Source: Rhodobacteraceae bacterium M385
GTDB taxonomy: Bacteria; Pseudomonadota; Alphaproteobacteria; Rhodobacterales; Rhodobacteraceae
Assembly: GCA_025141835.1 (NCBI GenBank)
Contig: CP081102.1
Location: 310,001-374,000, forward strand
DNA length: 64,000 bases
Direction of reading: 5' to 3'
Within the stretch, counting starts at the first letter, position 1. Each line of letters begins with the position of its first letter. Shown here piece after piece: positions 33,796-42,549 of this stretch. The notes under the pieces are model-generated. The model saw nothing but the letters and a program-made list of their open reading frames with translations, had not been told where the DNA came from and searched no databases. The position numbers and the translations under genes are program-made.

Positions 33796-34974
33796 TTACA
33801 AAACCTGCATCAGCCCTTCGCGCACGAAGCGTTTGGCGAGGACCATTTTGCCCGCGTCATCGAGGTCTCCACCCATATCGCCTAGGCGGAAATCGGTATT
33901 GGTGACGCAGAATTCCATCGCTTCTTTTGCGTGAGCAGGCAGGATGATCTCGGCCCCTTGGGCAACGAGGCAGACCTGATCTTCATCCGGCACGTCGTGG
34001 ATGCCGAAAACGATATGGGGGTGGGCACCGACGCGGCTGTCGATGGTCAGGCTATCGAGCTTCGCCAGTTGCGCCATCTGCCCTTCGACACGGGGCACAC
34101 GGGCCGTCAGAAATTCTTCCCGGAACCCAGAGAGTAGTTTGCCCACATGGGCATCTCCGACCATCGTGACAAGCTCGGCGAATGTATCGTTGTAAGCATC
34201 CAGATCGGCACCGTAGCTGGCGTATCCGGGTGGCAGAGCGCGGCGCATGGCGGGTTCGCGGTGGGCTTTGGCGATGACCGCTTCGGCCAGAGCATCGGCC
34301 CAGGTGCGGAACATCAGGCCGGTGGTGATGTGCAGCGACGTCTCGTCGGTGGCGACGGCATCATGGGCCATACCACGGGGGATATAGACGGCATCGCCGG
34401 GCTCCAGAATGAAACGATGTTCTTCCTCGCCCACATCCATGCCGCGTTCAAAGGCTTGATCGGGCAGGGGAAGTTCCACGGGCGTGCCGTAGATGCGCCA
34501 TTCCTTCGTGCCCGAGACTTGCAGCACCAGCACGTCGTGGCCGTCGTAATGCGGGTTGAAGCCCTGATTGCCGGGAGGGGTCATGTAGATGTTCGTCTGA
34601 ACACGGGCCGACATGGCGGATTCCATCGCGCGGCAGTAGCGCGCCAGCGCGGGGAGACGTTCATGCAGTCCCGACAGGATCACTGTCGCGCCATCAGCAT
34701 GGAGTTGGTTCACACGAACAGGGTCCACTTGGCCGGTTTCATAGGCAAAGTCTGCTGGCGTGATTTCGCCATCGGCCCGGGTCACGTTGATCTCGGGGAC
34801 ATGCAGGCCCATGGTCGAGACGACGCGATCGATCTCGGCGTAGCTGAGAAGGTCCGAAAAATACCCCGGTTGGCCGCGCTTGATCAGCATCGGCTTCTTT
34901 TCAAAGTAGTCCTTGAAGAAAGTTTCGGGTGTTTCGGGGGCTATGGCCCAATCAAAGCTGAAAGTGTCGGTCAT
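33796..34974 (-). CDS. JmjC/cupin (Cupin_4) oxygenase, ribosomal-protein-hydroxylase-like
   Basis: The 392-residue protein belongs to the 2-oxoglutarate/Fe(II) JmjC-type oxygenases related to the uL16 arginine hydroxylase YcfD/RoxA. The iron-binding HxD lies in NPHYDGHDVLVLQ (about residues 145-157) and the third ligand His in IPRGMAHDAVA (about residue 203). The C-terminal half contains a winged-helix-like dimer domain. Such enzymes hydroxylate Arg, His, Asp or Asn side chains of proteins. I start at the ATG at 34974 (MTDTFSFDW); longer frames upstream look non-coding. It is divergent from a small Tat-exported peptide gene with Asp/Asn repeats at 35162, a possible substrate. Confidence 0.82.
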   Translation of the reverse strand: MTDTFSFDWAIAPETPETFFKDYFEKKPMLIKRGQPGYFSDLLSYAEIDRVVSTMGLHVPEINVTRADGEITPADFAYETGQVDPVRVNQLHADGATVILSGLHERLPALARYCRAMESAMSARVQTNIYMTPPGNQGFNPHYDGHDVLVLQVSGTKEWRIYGTPVELPLPDQAFERGMDVGEEEHRFILEPGDAVYIPRGMAHDAVATDETSLHITTGLMFRTWADALAEAVIAKAHREPAMRRALPPGYASYGADLDAYNDTFAELVTMVGDAHVGKLLSGFREEFLTARVPRVEGQMAQLAKLDSLTIDSRVGAHPHIVFGIHDVPDEDQVCLVAQGAEIILPAHAKEAMEFCVTNTDFRLGDMGGDLDDAGKMVLAKRFVREGLMQVL

Positions 34975-35161
34975 CTGGCGTCCGTTTGTTGAATCGTGGT
35001 GTTTGCTAGACATATGAGAAATCTGTTGTGGCAGTCTGAGCACGCAAGGGTGCGGGGATCAATCACTTGTGCGGGTAAGGGATCACCTCCATTGACTGAA
35101 ATCGGCAGATCGGCCAAAAATTTTCCATACGAAGCCAGAATAGCATTGAGGAAATTCACCA

Positions 35162-35449
35162 ATGTCCAGCGATGACAAGAAAAAAACTCTGACAGACGCA
35201 GAGATTACAACAGATCACCCCACCAACCGTCGTACGGTTCTGGGCGTCATGGGGGCCGCCGGTGTTGGCGCTGCTTTGATCCCCACGGGCGCGCAAGCCC
35301 AAGGCACTGACAGCGACAACGGCTCTTGGACCGATTCCGCAGGTTGCGGGCGCGGTAGCGGTGGTTATTCCACCGGCATCACCGATGCAGACAACGGCTC
35401 TCTCGGGACTGACGCGCCGGGTGCCGGTCGCGGTGCGCCTTACTGCTGA
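35162..35449 (+). CDS. Small Tat-exported peptide with two Asp/Asn-Gly repeats
   Basis: The 95-residue protein has a 22-residue charged N-terminus, then a twin-arginine signal (NRRTVLG, Arg23-Arg24), a hydrophobic stretch and a signal-peptidase site after AQA46. The mature part is about 48 residues, with two repeats: TDSDNGSWTDSAGCGRG (49-65) and TDADNGSLGTDAPGAGRG (74-91), plus Cys62 and the final Cys95. The DxDNGxxxD pattern resembles calcium loops. Tat export implies folding or modification before export. A GAGG site precedes the ATG, a TTGACT (35092) may be its -35 element, and a strong terminator follows. It is divergent from a JmjC oxygenase gene. Confidence 0.82.
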   Translation: MSSDDKKKTLTDAEITTDHPTNRRTVLGVMGAAGVGAALIPTGAQAQGTDSDNGSWTDSAGCGRGSGGYSTGITDADNGSLGTDAPGAGRGAPYC

Positions 35450-35480
35450 TATCGGCGCGGGCTGAGAGGCCTGCGTTTTC

Positions 35481-35501
35481 GATATTTATGAAAAGATGAA
35501 G
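35481..35501 (-). repeat. 3'-end CTTCATCTT element, copy 2 (AT-rich variant)
   Basis: On the minus strand this reads CTTCATCTTTTCATAAATATC, the same variant as at 44952. It lies downstream of the minus-strand esterase gene and next to the shared terminator. Confidence 0.5.
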
Positions 35502-35536
35502 AGCGGGATGGCGGAGAGGTCATCCCGCTCTTTCTA
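35499..35536. terminator. Strong bidirectional intrinsic terminator
   Basis: GAGCGGGATG (35501-35510) pairs perfectly with CATCCCGCTC (35521-35530) over 10 bp, with TTTCT after it on the plus strand and a flanking AA on the other side. It ends the Tat-peptide transcript and probably also the convergent esterase transcript, whose stop codon is at 35534. Confidence 0.85.
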
Positions 35537-36472
35537 TGTACGGTCTATGGCGCGGGCGAGGGCGTGGGTCGCGCGGCTAAAGGTGGAGGCTGCGGCGGGT
35601 GATTGCTTGCGCCAGCGGATGAAGCCGTGGATCAAGCCTTCCGCCTTTTCGTGCCAGATGAGTTTGGAGGCGGCGAGGAGAGTGGCGGCGAGGGATTCGC
35701 CGTCGCCGAGGAGCGGGTCGAGCGCCGCCGTCAGGATGATGGCGGGGGGGAGGTTTGCGGGATCGGCTGTAGCGGGGGCAGAGTAGGCATCGGCTGGCGC
35801 GGTGCCAAGGTAGTCGCGCCAACAGCGGTGCATCATGGCACGCGACAGGTAGGGCGCATTGGCGTGGGCGGTATAGCTGGGCGCGCTACAGGTGGGATCG
35901 GTGGCCGGGTAGATCAGGAAGAGGCCCGCCGCGCGATGGGTTTTGAGCGCGGTGCCGAGCGCGAGGTTGCCGCCCGCGCTATCGCCGCCGAGCCAGATCT
36001 GCGGCGCCGCGCCAAGGGGGGATTGGCCCGATGTGAGGTGATTCAGCGTCGCTACACATTCGTTCAGGGCTGTGGGGTAGGGGTATTCAGGGGCGAGGGC
36101 GTAATCAATGCTGACGACGCGCATACCGGTATCAAGCGCCAGATCCGCGCAGACATGGTCGTGGCCGCGCAGGGTTCCAAGGCTCCACCCGCCGCCGTGG
36201 ATATAGAGCAGCACCTCGGCACGGGGATTGGCGGTGGCGTAGCTGCGCAGGGGCACGTTGCGTCCGTTGCAGGGCAGGGACCAGTCGTCGGTGGTGATGA
36301 CGGAAGGGAGGGGCGGCAGCGTGGCCTCCATCGCGGCGACGGCGGCGCGTAGGGTCGCGATCGAGCGCAGGTGGTCTGGGGTTGGATCCGGGTCAGCCTC
36401 CATCGCTCGCACCAGGGGCCAGAGGTCCGGGTGCAGGCCGGGGTAGGGGGCATCCGCGTCGCCCATGGTCAC
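35534..36472 (-). CDS. Alpha/beta hydrolase, hormone-sensitive-lipase family esterase
   Basis: The 312-residue protein has the HSL-family oxyanion motif HGGGW (about residue 92) and the nucleophile box GDSAGG (Ser about 166). The acid lies probably in ALDPLLGDGE (about 255) and the His in LIHGFIR (about 285). It has no signal peptide, so it is cytoplasmic. Such enzymes cleave short acyl esters; the substrate is not evident. Its ATG lies near the end of the next upstream gene, overlapping it by four bases, so it is probably cotranscribed with the membrane-tethered regulator at 36469-37170. Confidence 0.85.
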   Translation of the reverse strand: MTMGDADAPYPGLHPDLWPLVRAMEADPDPTPDHLRSIATLRAAVAAMEATLPPLPSVITTDDWSLPCNGRNVPLRSYATANPRAEVLLYIHGGGWSLGTLRGHDHVCADLALDTGMRVVSIDYALAPEYPYPTALNECVATLNHLTSGQSPLGAAPQIWLGGDSAGGNLALGTALKTHRAAGLFLIYPATDPTCSAPSYTAHANAPYLSRAMMHRCWRDYLGTAPADAYSAPATADPANLPPAIILTAALDPLLGDGESLAATLLAASKLIWHEKAEGLIHGFIRWRKQSPAAASTFSRATHALARAIDRT

Positions 36473-37170
36473 ATCATCTTAATGACGTCTTTGTCGATCG
36501 CCAGAATGTAGCCGCGCCGGGCGATGTTTTTGACCAGAAGCTCGCTTACCATCTGGTTGCCGAGCGTATCGCGCAGGCGTTTGATGCGCGTGGCACCTGC
36601 CGCTTCATCCACGTCGGATTCCAGCTTGCCGGAGACCATCGCCTCGATCTGAGCACCGGAGAGCACGTCGTCGTCCAGTCGCGCCTCGGCCAGCACCGAG
36701 AGCGTTTCCATTGCCGCATCGGTCAGCTTGAATTCGAGGTTGTTGATCAGCACCACCCGTTCTTCACGCGACAAGATCAGGGACGAGACCTGAATGCCCT
36801 GACGCTCGATCTCGCCCATGCGGCGGTTGAGGGTGATGATGGTAATCAGGAATACGAGGCAAGCCACCAGAAGGGCCGTGGCGAAGATCATCAGAACGAA
36901 GATCACGGCGCGGTAGCTGGCCAGCACCTTGGAGAAGGTCGTGCCTGATTGGGCCAGAACCTCTAGCATGGCGATGGCATCGGGGTTTCGCACGTCATTG
37001 ACCTCGAACACCTGCACCACGGCCTCGTTGAAGGCATCGGCGTCGGGGAGGTTCATGAACAGTAAAACGGCGGAAGTCACGAGAACCGCGACGACCGCCA
37101 GAATGCCTAATTGTACGACGCGCGTAGACGCGATCCGTGTGTCAGAAACGGAGGTAGTATTGTCCGGCAT
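36469..37170 (-). CDS. Membrane-tethered winged-helix protein, probable regulator
   Basis: The 233-residue protein has two membrane helices (about residues 18-39 and 88-113), enclosing about 48 periplasmic residues. A cytoplasmic C-terminal domain (about 130-233) resembles an OmpR-type winged helix (LSREERVVLINNLEFKLTDAAMETL, split here by an invariant-like turn, and later GATRIKRLRDTLG and NIARRGYIL). This would make it a one-component, membrane-bound transcription factor, with the DNA-binding part at the C-terminus, unlike ToxR. AAGGAGATCGG precedes the ATG at 37170, a very good ribosome site. It overlaps the small secreted gene upstream by 29 bp and the esterase gene downstream by four. 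The DNA-binding role is inferred from fold resemblance. Confidence 0.72.
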   Translation of the reverse strand: MPDNTTSVSDTRIASTRVVQLGILAVVAVLVTSAVLLFMNLPDADAFNEAVVQVFEVNDVRNPDAIAMLEVLAQSGTTFSKVLASYRAVIFVLMIFATALLVACLVFLITIITLNRRMGEIERQGIQVSSLILSREERVVLINNLEFKLTDAAMETLSVLAEARLDDDVLSGAQIEAMVSGKLESDVDEAAGATRIKRLRDTLGNQMVSELLVKNIARRGYILAIDKDVIKMM

Positions 37171-37447
37171 CCGATCTCCTTGATGCGAGGCCGGAATCGT
37201 CAAAGACCGAGCTCACATTCACCAACGTCCAACCCTGAGCGGCCAAACGGCTTGAGATGACGCCAGAGGCGGCACCGACCGAACAGGCGCTATCAGGTAC
37301 TTGGATCACACCGTAGTGCAGACGCAAAGGGTTATCCATCCTTGCGCGATAGTCCGCGTAACAAGCGGCGTGAAGGGGCGCAGCCAAAACCGAAAGGGCG
37401 AGGGCCGCGAGGAGGGGTTTGAAAAGAGTTTTGATCGTTCGGGTCAT
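37142..37447 (-). CDS. Small secreted protein, conserved in Rhodobacterales
   Basis: The 101-residue protein has a signal peptide (about residues 1-28, ending PLHA) and a mature part of about 73 residues with two Cys (ACYADYRAR and DSACSVG), likely one disulfide. Its pattern (LHYGVIQVPD, then ISSRLAAQGWTLVNVSSVFD and AGQYYLRF) recurs in uncharacterised Rhodobacterales proteins. It lies first in a run with the membrane-tethered regulator and the esterase, overlapping the regulator by 29 bp. A periplasmic partner or sensor-associated protein is possible, but not shown. Confidence 0.72.
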   Translation of the reverse strand: MTRTIKTLFKPLLAALALSVLAAPLHAACYADYRARMDNPLRLHYGVIQVPDSACSVGAASGVISSRLAAQGWTLVNVSSVFDDSGLASRRSDAGQYYLRF

Positions 37448-38075
37448 AATGGAGTGCTCATCTATTGTGCTGAAAAGGGGGCAGCTTCACGAACGGATAT
37501 GTGCCGGAGTGGGTCTGTCATTCAATATCGGAGGGCAGCCGGGGAGGCTGTTATCCAATAGCGGGCATCGGTTTTTGCCTTGCAGGGAAAGGATTGGGCA
37601 TCGTTTTTCCAAGGCAATTATCGCCCCTACCCATTTTCATACCTCTCGGGCGCATTTTCGGCCCGGCGTTGATTCTTAGAATGCTATTTCGATGACGAAA
37701 CCCTTTACCCGCCCTTCTGGTGGCGGCGCTTTGGGCCAGTCCTAACCCCATGGCGGCGGCGCAAACGGTATCAGACGCCGCACGACCAATGCCGGGATGG
37801 GTCCATGAGGTTGATCCACCCGTAAGTGACATTGAGCCCGTGGGGATTGATCCGCCCTGAAATTCGCCCTGAATTCCGTGCGTTATCCAATAGCAATCCA
37901 AGCAATATCCGATAGCGCGCGCCCGTCATTGCATGGCCAAGACCAGAGCGCCGAAAGTTTCCCTACAGGCGCCGAATGAGTGCGCTCTTCCGTTTCAGGC
38001 AAGGCGGCAACCCAAGCCCGCCATGTGCTGAACACCCCAAGATTGACCATGTGAATAAGACAAGGGAACAAGATT
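37448..38075. other. Low-coding 628-bp stretch around a decayed peptide gene
   Basis: Apart from the frameshifted peptide at 37692-37860 I see no gene here. The motif GTTATCCAATAGC occurs twice (37549-37562 and 37880-37893). The last 40 bp form the leader of the secreted protein at 38076. The open frames in both strands lack ribosome sites, signal peptides or plausible composition. Confidence 0.5.
37692..37860 (+). pseudogene. Small secreted-peptide gene with an apparent one-base frameshift
   Basis: From ATG 37692 the frame reads MTKPFTRPSGG and stops early. If one base is removed in the CCCTTT run at about 37701-37706, the frame becomes MTKPLPALLVAALWASPNP followed by MAAAQTVSDAARPMPGWVHEV and a Pro/Asp-rich end at the TGA 37858. 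That is a clean signal peptide with a short mature peptide. It may be a true pseudogene, a sequencing error, or a start further inside (ATG 37750). The neighbourhood contains other small secreted proteins. Confidence 0.5.
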
Positions 38076-38519
38076 ATGCTCAACAAATTCTCCAAATCCG
38101 TGACCGCAGGCCTTTTGGCTGTGACATTGGCACTAACCGGTGTTGCGGCCTCGTCCTCTCCGGCGGCGGCCAATGGGCACCGCAATAATGGCGGCGAGGC
38201 GGCTGCCGTACTGGGTGGGTTGCTGCTTCTGTATGGAATCAGCCAGGTCGGCCGGAACAACGGCCACCGGGGCAACCCGCAGGTGATCCATCAGCCGCGT
38301 CCGCAACCTGTGCAGCGTGTGGCGCCGTCCCGCTGCTTGATCCAAGGCCATGACGGCAATGGCCGTTTCCGGGGCTATCGCCAGCAGTGCATGCAGCGCC
38401 ACGCGCAGAACGCTCATTTGCTGCCGCAGAACTGTTTGCATCGGGTCTGGACACAGAACGGCCAGCGCAGCATCTACCGCGCCCGTTGCCTGACCAATAA
38501 CGGCTGGACCCAAGGCTAA
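38076..38519 (+). CDS. Hypothetical secreted protein, His/Asn/Gln-rich
   Basis: The 147-residue protein has a signal peptide (about residues 1-32, ending PAAA). The mature part contains one hydrophobic stretch (AAAVLGGLLLLYGISQVG, about 42-59), then a His/Asn/Gln/Arg-rich region with four Cys (SRCLIQG, QQCMQRH, QNCLHRV, ARCLTNN). The regular Cys spacing suggests two disulfides in the periplasm. GGGAACAAG precedes the ATG. Comparable hypothetical proteins are common in Rhodobacterales; no function is known to me. A strong terminator follows 31 bp after the stop, so it is a single-gene unit. Confidence 0.78.
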   Translation: MLNKFSKSVTAGLLAVTLALTGVAASSSPAAANGHRNNGGEAAAVLGGLLLLYGISQVGRNNGHRGNPQVIHQPRPQPVQRVAPSRCLIQGHDGNGRFRGYRQQCMQRHAQNAHLLPQNCLHRVWTQNGQRSIYRARCLTNNGWTQG

Positions 38520-38550
38520 GTCAGCGAGATTTCCGAGCAGTGGAAAACGG

Positions 38551-38587
38551 GGCGGCGCGACCACAGGGTTGCGCCGCCTTTTTCTTT
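38551..38587 (+). terminator. Intrinsic terminator
   Basis: GGCGGCGC (38551-38558) pairs with GCGCCGCC (38571-38578), followed by TTTTTCTTT. It ends the transcript of the secreted protein just upstream of rnhB. Confidence 0.88.
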
Positions 38588-38603
38588 GGCGCACTTCGGG
38601 CCT

Positions 38604-39203
38604 ATGGGACCAGATTATCAGTTAGAGCAAGACCTGGGCGGAATCGTTGCGGGTGTGGATGAAGTCGGGCGCGGCCCTTGGGCGGGGCCGGTGACGGCCT
38701 GTGCCGTGATATTGGACGCGACCCGTATTCCCGAAGGGTTGAACGATTCCAAGAAGTTAACTGAAGCGCGCCGCGATGCCTTGGCCTTGGCCGTGCTAGA
38801 GGTAGCGGATGTTTCACTGGGATGGGCCAGCGTGGAAGAGATCGACGCCCTCAACATCCGCCAAGCCACCTTCCTTGCCATGACCCGTGCCATCGCGGGC
38901 CTCAAGGCCACGCCCACCCATGCCTTGATTGATGGCAACGCGATCCCGCCGGGCCTGCCGTGCCCGGCCACCTGCGTTGTGAAGGGGGACGGGCGCTCGG
39001 TTTCCATCGCGGCGGCCTCAATTGTGGCCAAAGTACGGCGGGACACTTTGATGAAAGAGCTTGCAGTGATGCATCCGGGTTACGGTTGGGACACAAACAT
39101 GGGTTACGGCACCGCCAAACACACCGCCGGCCTACATCATCTAGGGGTTACCCCTCATCACCGACGCAGTTTTGCGCCTATCCGCAAGATATTGTGTGGA
39201 TGA
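38604..39203 (+). CDS. rnhB: Ribonuclease HII
   Basis: RNase HII cuts the RNA strand of DNA-RNA hybrids and starts the removal of single ribonucleotides from DNA. The 199-residue protein has the N-terminal GVDEVGRGPWAGPV (first catalytic Asp and Glu, about residues 18-31), the third Asp in HALIDGN (about 113) and the C-terminal block YGWDTNMGYGTAKH. The ATG at 38604 gives normal length; a longer frame to 38586 has no support. It precedes ccrM on the same strand, as in several Rhodobacterales; both act on DNA. Confidence 0.95.
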   Translation: MGPDYQLEQDLGGIVAGVDEVGRGPWAGPVTACAVILDATRIPEGLNDSKKLTEARRDALALAVLEVADVSLGWASVEEIDALNIRQATFLAMTRAIAGLKATPTHALIDGNAIPPGLPCPATCVVKGDGRSVSIAAASIVAKVRRDTLMKELAVMHPGYGWDTNMGYGTAKHTAGLHHLGVTPHHRRSFAPIRKILCG

Positions 39204-39217
39204 AATCGTACCGGTTC

Positions 39218-39258
39218 GATTCGAAGAAAATTGACCGGGAATCGATGATCGTGGATTC
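39218..39258. promoter_or_regulatory. Three GANTC sites in the ccrM leader
   Basis: GATTC (39218-39222), GAATC (39239-39243) and GATTC (39254-39258) lie within 41 bp, about 80-120 bp before the ccrM start. GANTC is the target of CcrM itself. In Caulobacter, methylation of GANTC in the ccrM leader takes part in timing its transcription, so this cluster is a good candidate for autoregulation. Confidence 0.65.
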
Positions 39259-39306
39259 TAGCCTCAATAAAAAGATCCACGCTTAATCCGGCGTGGGCAG
39301 AAATGA

Positions 39307-40443
<1,137 letters not shown>

Positions 40444-40466
40444 CACCCCCTTTTCAGGAACACCTC

Positions 40467-40499
40467 ACGTAGGGCGCTCTTCGCGTGCGCGCCCTACGT
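40467..40499 (+). terminator. Perfect 11-bp stem-loop after ccrM
   Basis: ACGTAGGGCGC (40467-40477) pairs fully with GCGCCCTACGT (40489-40499); the sequence continues TTTGG. It probably terminates ccrM. The GTAGGGCG arm resembles the palindromic repeats at 18191 and 54879, so it may be a repeat co-opted as a terminator. From here to 40678 I see only the leader of the next gene. Confidence 0.65.
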
Positions 40500-40678
40500 T
40501 TGGCACAGAACCTTGCCGCCCGCGCATGTTACCAATTTGGCGCGTGGGCCAACTTTGCCCGTCGGTTCCATACCGGCGGGTCTTTTCGCGTTTGCGATTG
40601 CCGGGCACAGGCCGACGCCGTTTTCCCCGTTGGATGCTGCCAGATCATCCCTATCTTGATAGGAAGGAGGTGCTTTCC

Positions 40679-41314
40679 ATGAAACTATCTATCATTGGCG
40701 CAAGCCGGGGTATCGGCCGCAAGACCGTGACAGAGGCGCTTGAACGCGGCCATGAAGTCACCGCCATGGCGCGAACCATGGAAACGACCACGGCCCACCA
40801 TGAGAATCTTACCACGCTCATGGGCGATGCCACGAATGCCACCGATGTTGCGGCGGCAATTGACGGGGCCGATGCGGTTATCCTCACCCTCGGCCTGCCT
40901 AGAGATGCCAGCGTGCTGAAACCCACGACCCTGTTTTCCGACGCTACCCGAACCCTGATCGCGGCAATGGAAACAAACGGCATTAAACGCCTTCTGACTG
41001 TCACGGGCTTTGGTGCCGGTGACAGCGCCGAAAAACTTTCCACCCCTGAACGCCTCACCCAAAAAGCGCTTCTGGGCCGCGCCTACGCCGATAAGGACCT
41101 GCAAGAGCAATTGATCCGAGACAGCGCCCTCGACTGGACAATTGCTCGCCCCGGCATCCTGACCGACAACCGCAAATCAAACGCCTACCAAGTGCTGGTC
41201 GAAAAAGAGACTTGGCGCAACGGCCTGATCAACCGCGCCGATGTGGCCGATTTCCTTGTCACCGCCGCCGAGCAGGCCAGCCACATCCATCAAACCCCTG
41301 CGCTGCAACGGTAG
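40679..41314 (+). CDS. NAD(P)-binding protein, atypical SDR (NmrA/YwnB-like)
   Basis: The 211-residue protein has the N-terminal dinucleotide motif GASRGIG (about residues 6-12) of a Rossmann fold, then ADAVILTLGLP (about 60-70) and LTVTGFGAGDS (about 103-113). The segment SALDWTIARPGILTD is typical of NAD(P)H-binding epimerase-like proteins rather than classical SDRs. The catalytic YxxxK is not evident, so it may be a redox sensor or reductase of unknown substrate. AGGAAGGAGG precedes the ATG. The frame extends into ccrM upstream without meaning. A copy of the 3' CTTCATCTTGGC element follows the stop. Confidence 0.82.
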   Translation: MKLSIIGASRGIGRKTVTEALERGHEVTAMARTMETTTAHHENLTTLMGDATNATDVAAAIDGADAVILTLGLPRDASVLKPTTLFSDATRTLIAAMETNGIKRLLTVTGFGAGDSAEKLSTPERLTQKALLGRAYADKDLQEQLIRDSALDWTIARPGILTDNRKSNAYQVLVEKETWRNGLINRADVADFLVTAAEQASHIHQTPALQR

Positions 41315-41324
41315 CGTGCCCGCT

Positions 41325-41377
41325 CCCTTCATCTTGGCCATACAACTCTCAGGGGGGCCGGGGGATGAAATCCCCCG
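41325..41377 (+). repeat. 3'-end CTTCATCTTGGC element with stem-loop, copy 3
   Basis: Ten bases after the stop at 41314 lies CCTTCATCTTGGCCATACA, then a G-rich part and the stem CGGGGGAT (41359-41366) / ATCCCCCG (41370-41377). It is in sense orientation to the upstream gene. Confidence 0.6.
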
Positions 41378-41415
41378 CTTTTGCGACCGGCCCCGCCGGG
41401 CGCAATCCCTGCCGC

Positions 41416-42549
41416 CTAGCGCGGCAAGGGATGTTTCATCTTATTATAGGGCTTCCAATCAGTGATCTCCGGGTAATACATCGCCCGCCACCGCTTCACT
41501 CTTGGGTTCATTACCCGCTTCCACAACGGCGGTATCATCGCGCAGGTGGTCATGACTGGGTAGCCATAGGGAAACTGCGGCGCATCGGCCTCGGTATAAT
41601 TCTGCAACAAGGGAAACCGGCGGTCCGGTTTGTAATGATGGTCCGAATGGCGCTGCAAATTGATCAGCAACCAGTTCGATGCCTTGTGCGCGGCATTCCA
41701 GGAATGCCTTGGCCGCACGTGTTCATATTTTCCTTCGCCCAGGTGCTTACGGGTCAGGCCATAATGCTCAATGTAATTGGTCAGCTCCAACTGCCATACG
41801 GCGGTTAAAGCCTGCCCCAGGAACATCGCCAATCCGACCCATCCCCCCACCAAAAACGCCAGTGCCAGGAAGATCCCCTGCAACGCAATGTAGCGCCAAA
41901 ACGGGTTTCTCCCGTCCAACGCGGGCAAGCCTTTGCGGGCCAACATCGCCGCTTCCGCCCGCCATGAAGACCGGTAAGACTCCCGCAAAACGCGCGGAAA
42001 GAAGCGGTGGAACCCCTCGTTATACCGAGCGGTGACCGGATCGCGCCCAGTGCCCACATAGCGGTGATGCACCAGCAAATGCTCCGACCGGAAATGGGAA
42101 TAGAGCACGCTCGCCAGCAACAGATCCCCCAACCAACGCTCCAGCCTGGAGGATTGGTGCATCAACTCATGGGCGTAGTTGATCCCGATCGTGCCGCTCA
42201 ACACACCCATCCCAAAGGCCAGCCCCGCCAGTTCCCCCCCGCTCAGATGTTCGGCGCGGGTGGCATAGTAAATCACCGCAAACAGCGTCGCGAATTGCAG
42301 CGGCGGCCAGATCAACGTGATCGCCCGATACCAAAACAACTGATCGTCCGCCGTGCCGGGGTCGGCGTTTTCCAACTCCAACCCGGTGACCTGGTCCAGC
42401 ACCGCAAATAACCACCACGTCGCCAAGGGTATCCCCACCAGCCACCAACCGCCCTGCGTGGCCAGAATGGCGATCAAGGGGATTAGCAAAAGGCTCGCCC
42501 AGAAGGGCAGCGCGCGTTGAAACTTCGCGACGGTTTCAGGTGGGATCAT
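41416..42549 (-). CDS. alkB: Alkane 1-monooxygenase (AlkB family)
   Basis: AlkB is a membrane diiron enzyme that hydroxylates n-alkanes (medium to long) to 1-alkanols using a rubredoxin. The 377-residue protein has about six membrane helices in its N-terminal two-thirds and all His motifs: HELMH (about 134-138), HLLVHHRYVGT (about 163), NYIEHYG (about 262) and LQRHSDHHYKP (about 303). No rubredoxin or rubredoxin reductase gene is nearby, so electron partners must be encoded elsewhere. Its start overlaps the end of mutY by 14 bp, which indicates cotranscription without an obvious functional link. Confidence 0.93.
   Translation of the reverse strand: MIPPETVAKFQRALPFWASLLLIPLIAILATQGGWWLVGIPLATWWLFAVLDQVTGLELENADPGTADDQLFWYRAITLIWPPLQFATLFAVIYYATRAEHLSGGELAGLAFGMGVLSGTIGINYAHELMHQSSRLERWLGDLLLASVLYSHFRSEHLLVHHRYVGTGRDPVTARYNEGFHRFFPRVLRESYRSSWRAEAAMLARKGLPALDGRNPFWRYIALQGIFLALAFLVGGWVGLAMFLGQALTAVWQLELTNYIEHYGLTRKHLGEGKYEHVRPRHSWNAAHKASNWLLINLQRHSDHHYKPDRRFPLLQNYTEADAPQFPYGYPVMTTCAMIPPLWKRVMNPRVKRWRAMYYPEITDWKPYNKMKHPLPR

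Noticed and set aside
37549..37893. GTTATCCAATAGC repeats as DnaA boxes
   Set aside because: They match only TTATCCA of the DnaA consensus TTATNCACA and there is no origin context.
37551..37901. 116-residue minus-strand frame
   Set aside because: It has no ribosome site or family and lies over the frameshifted peptide.
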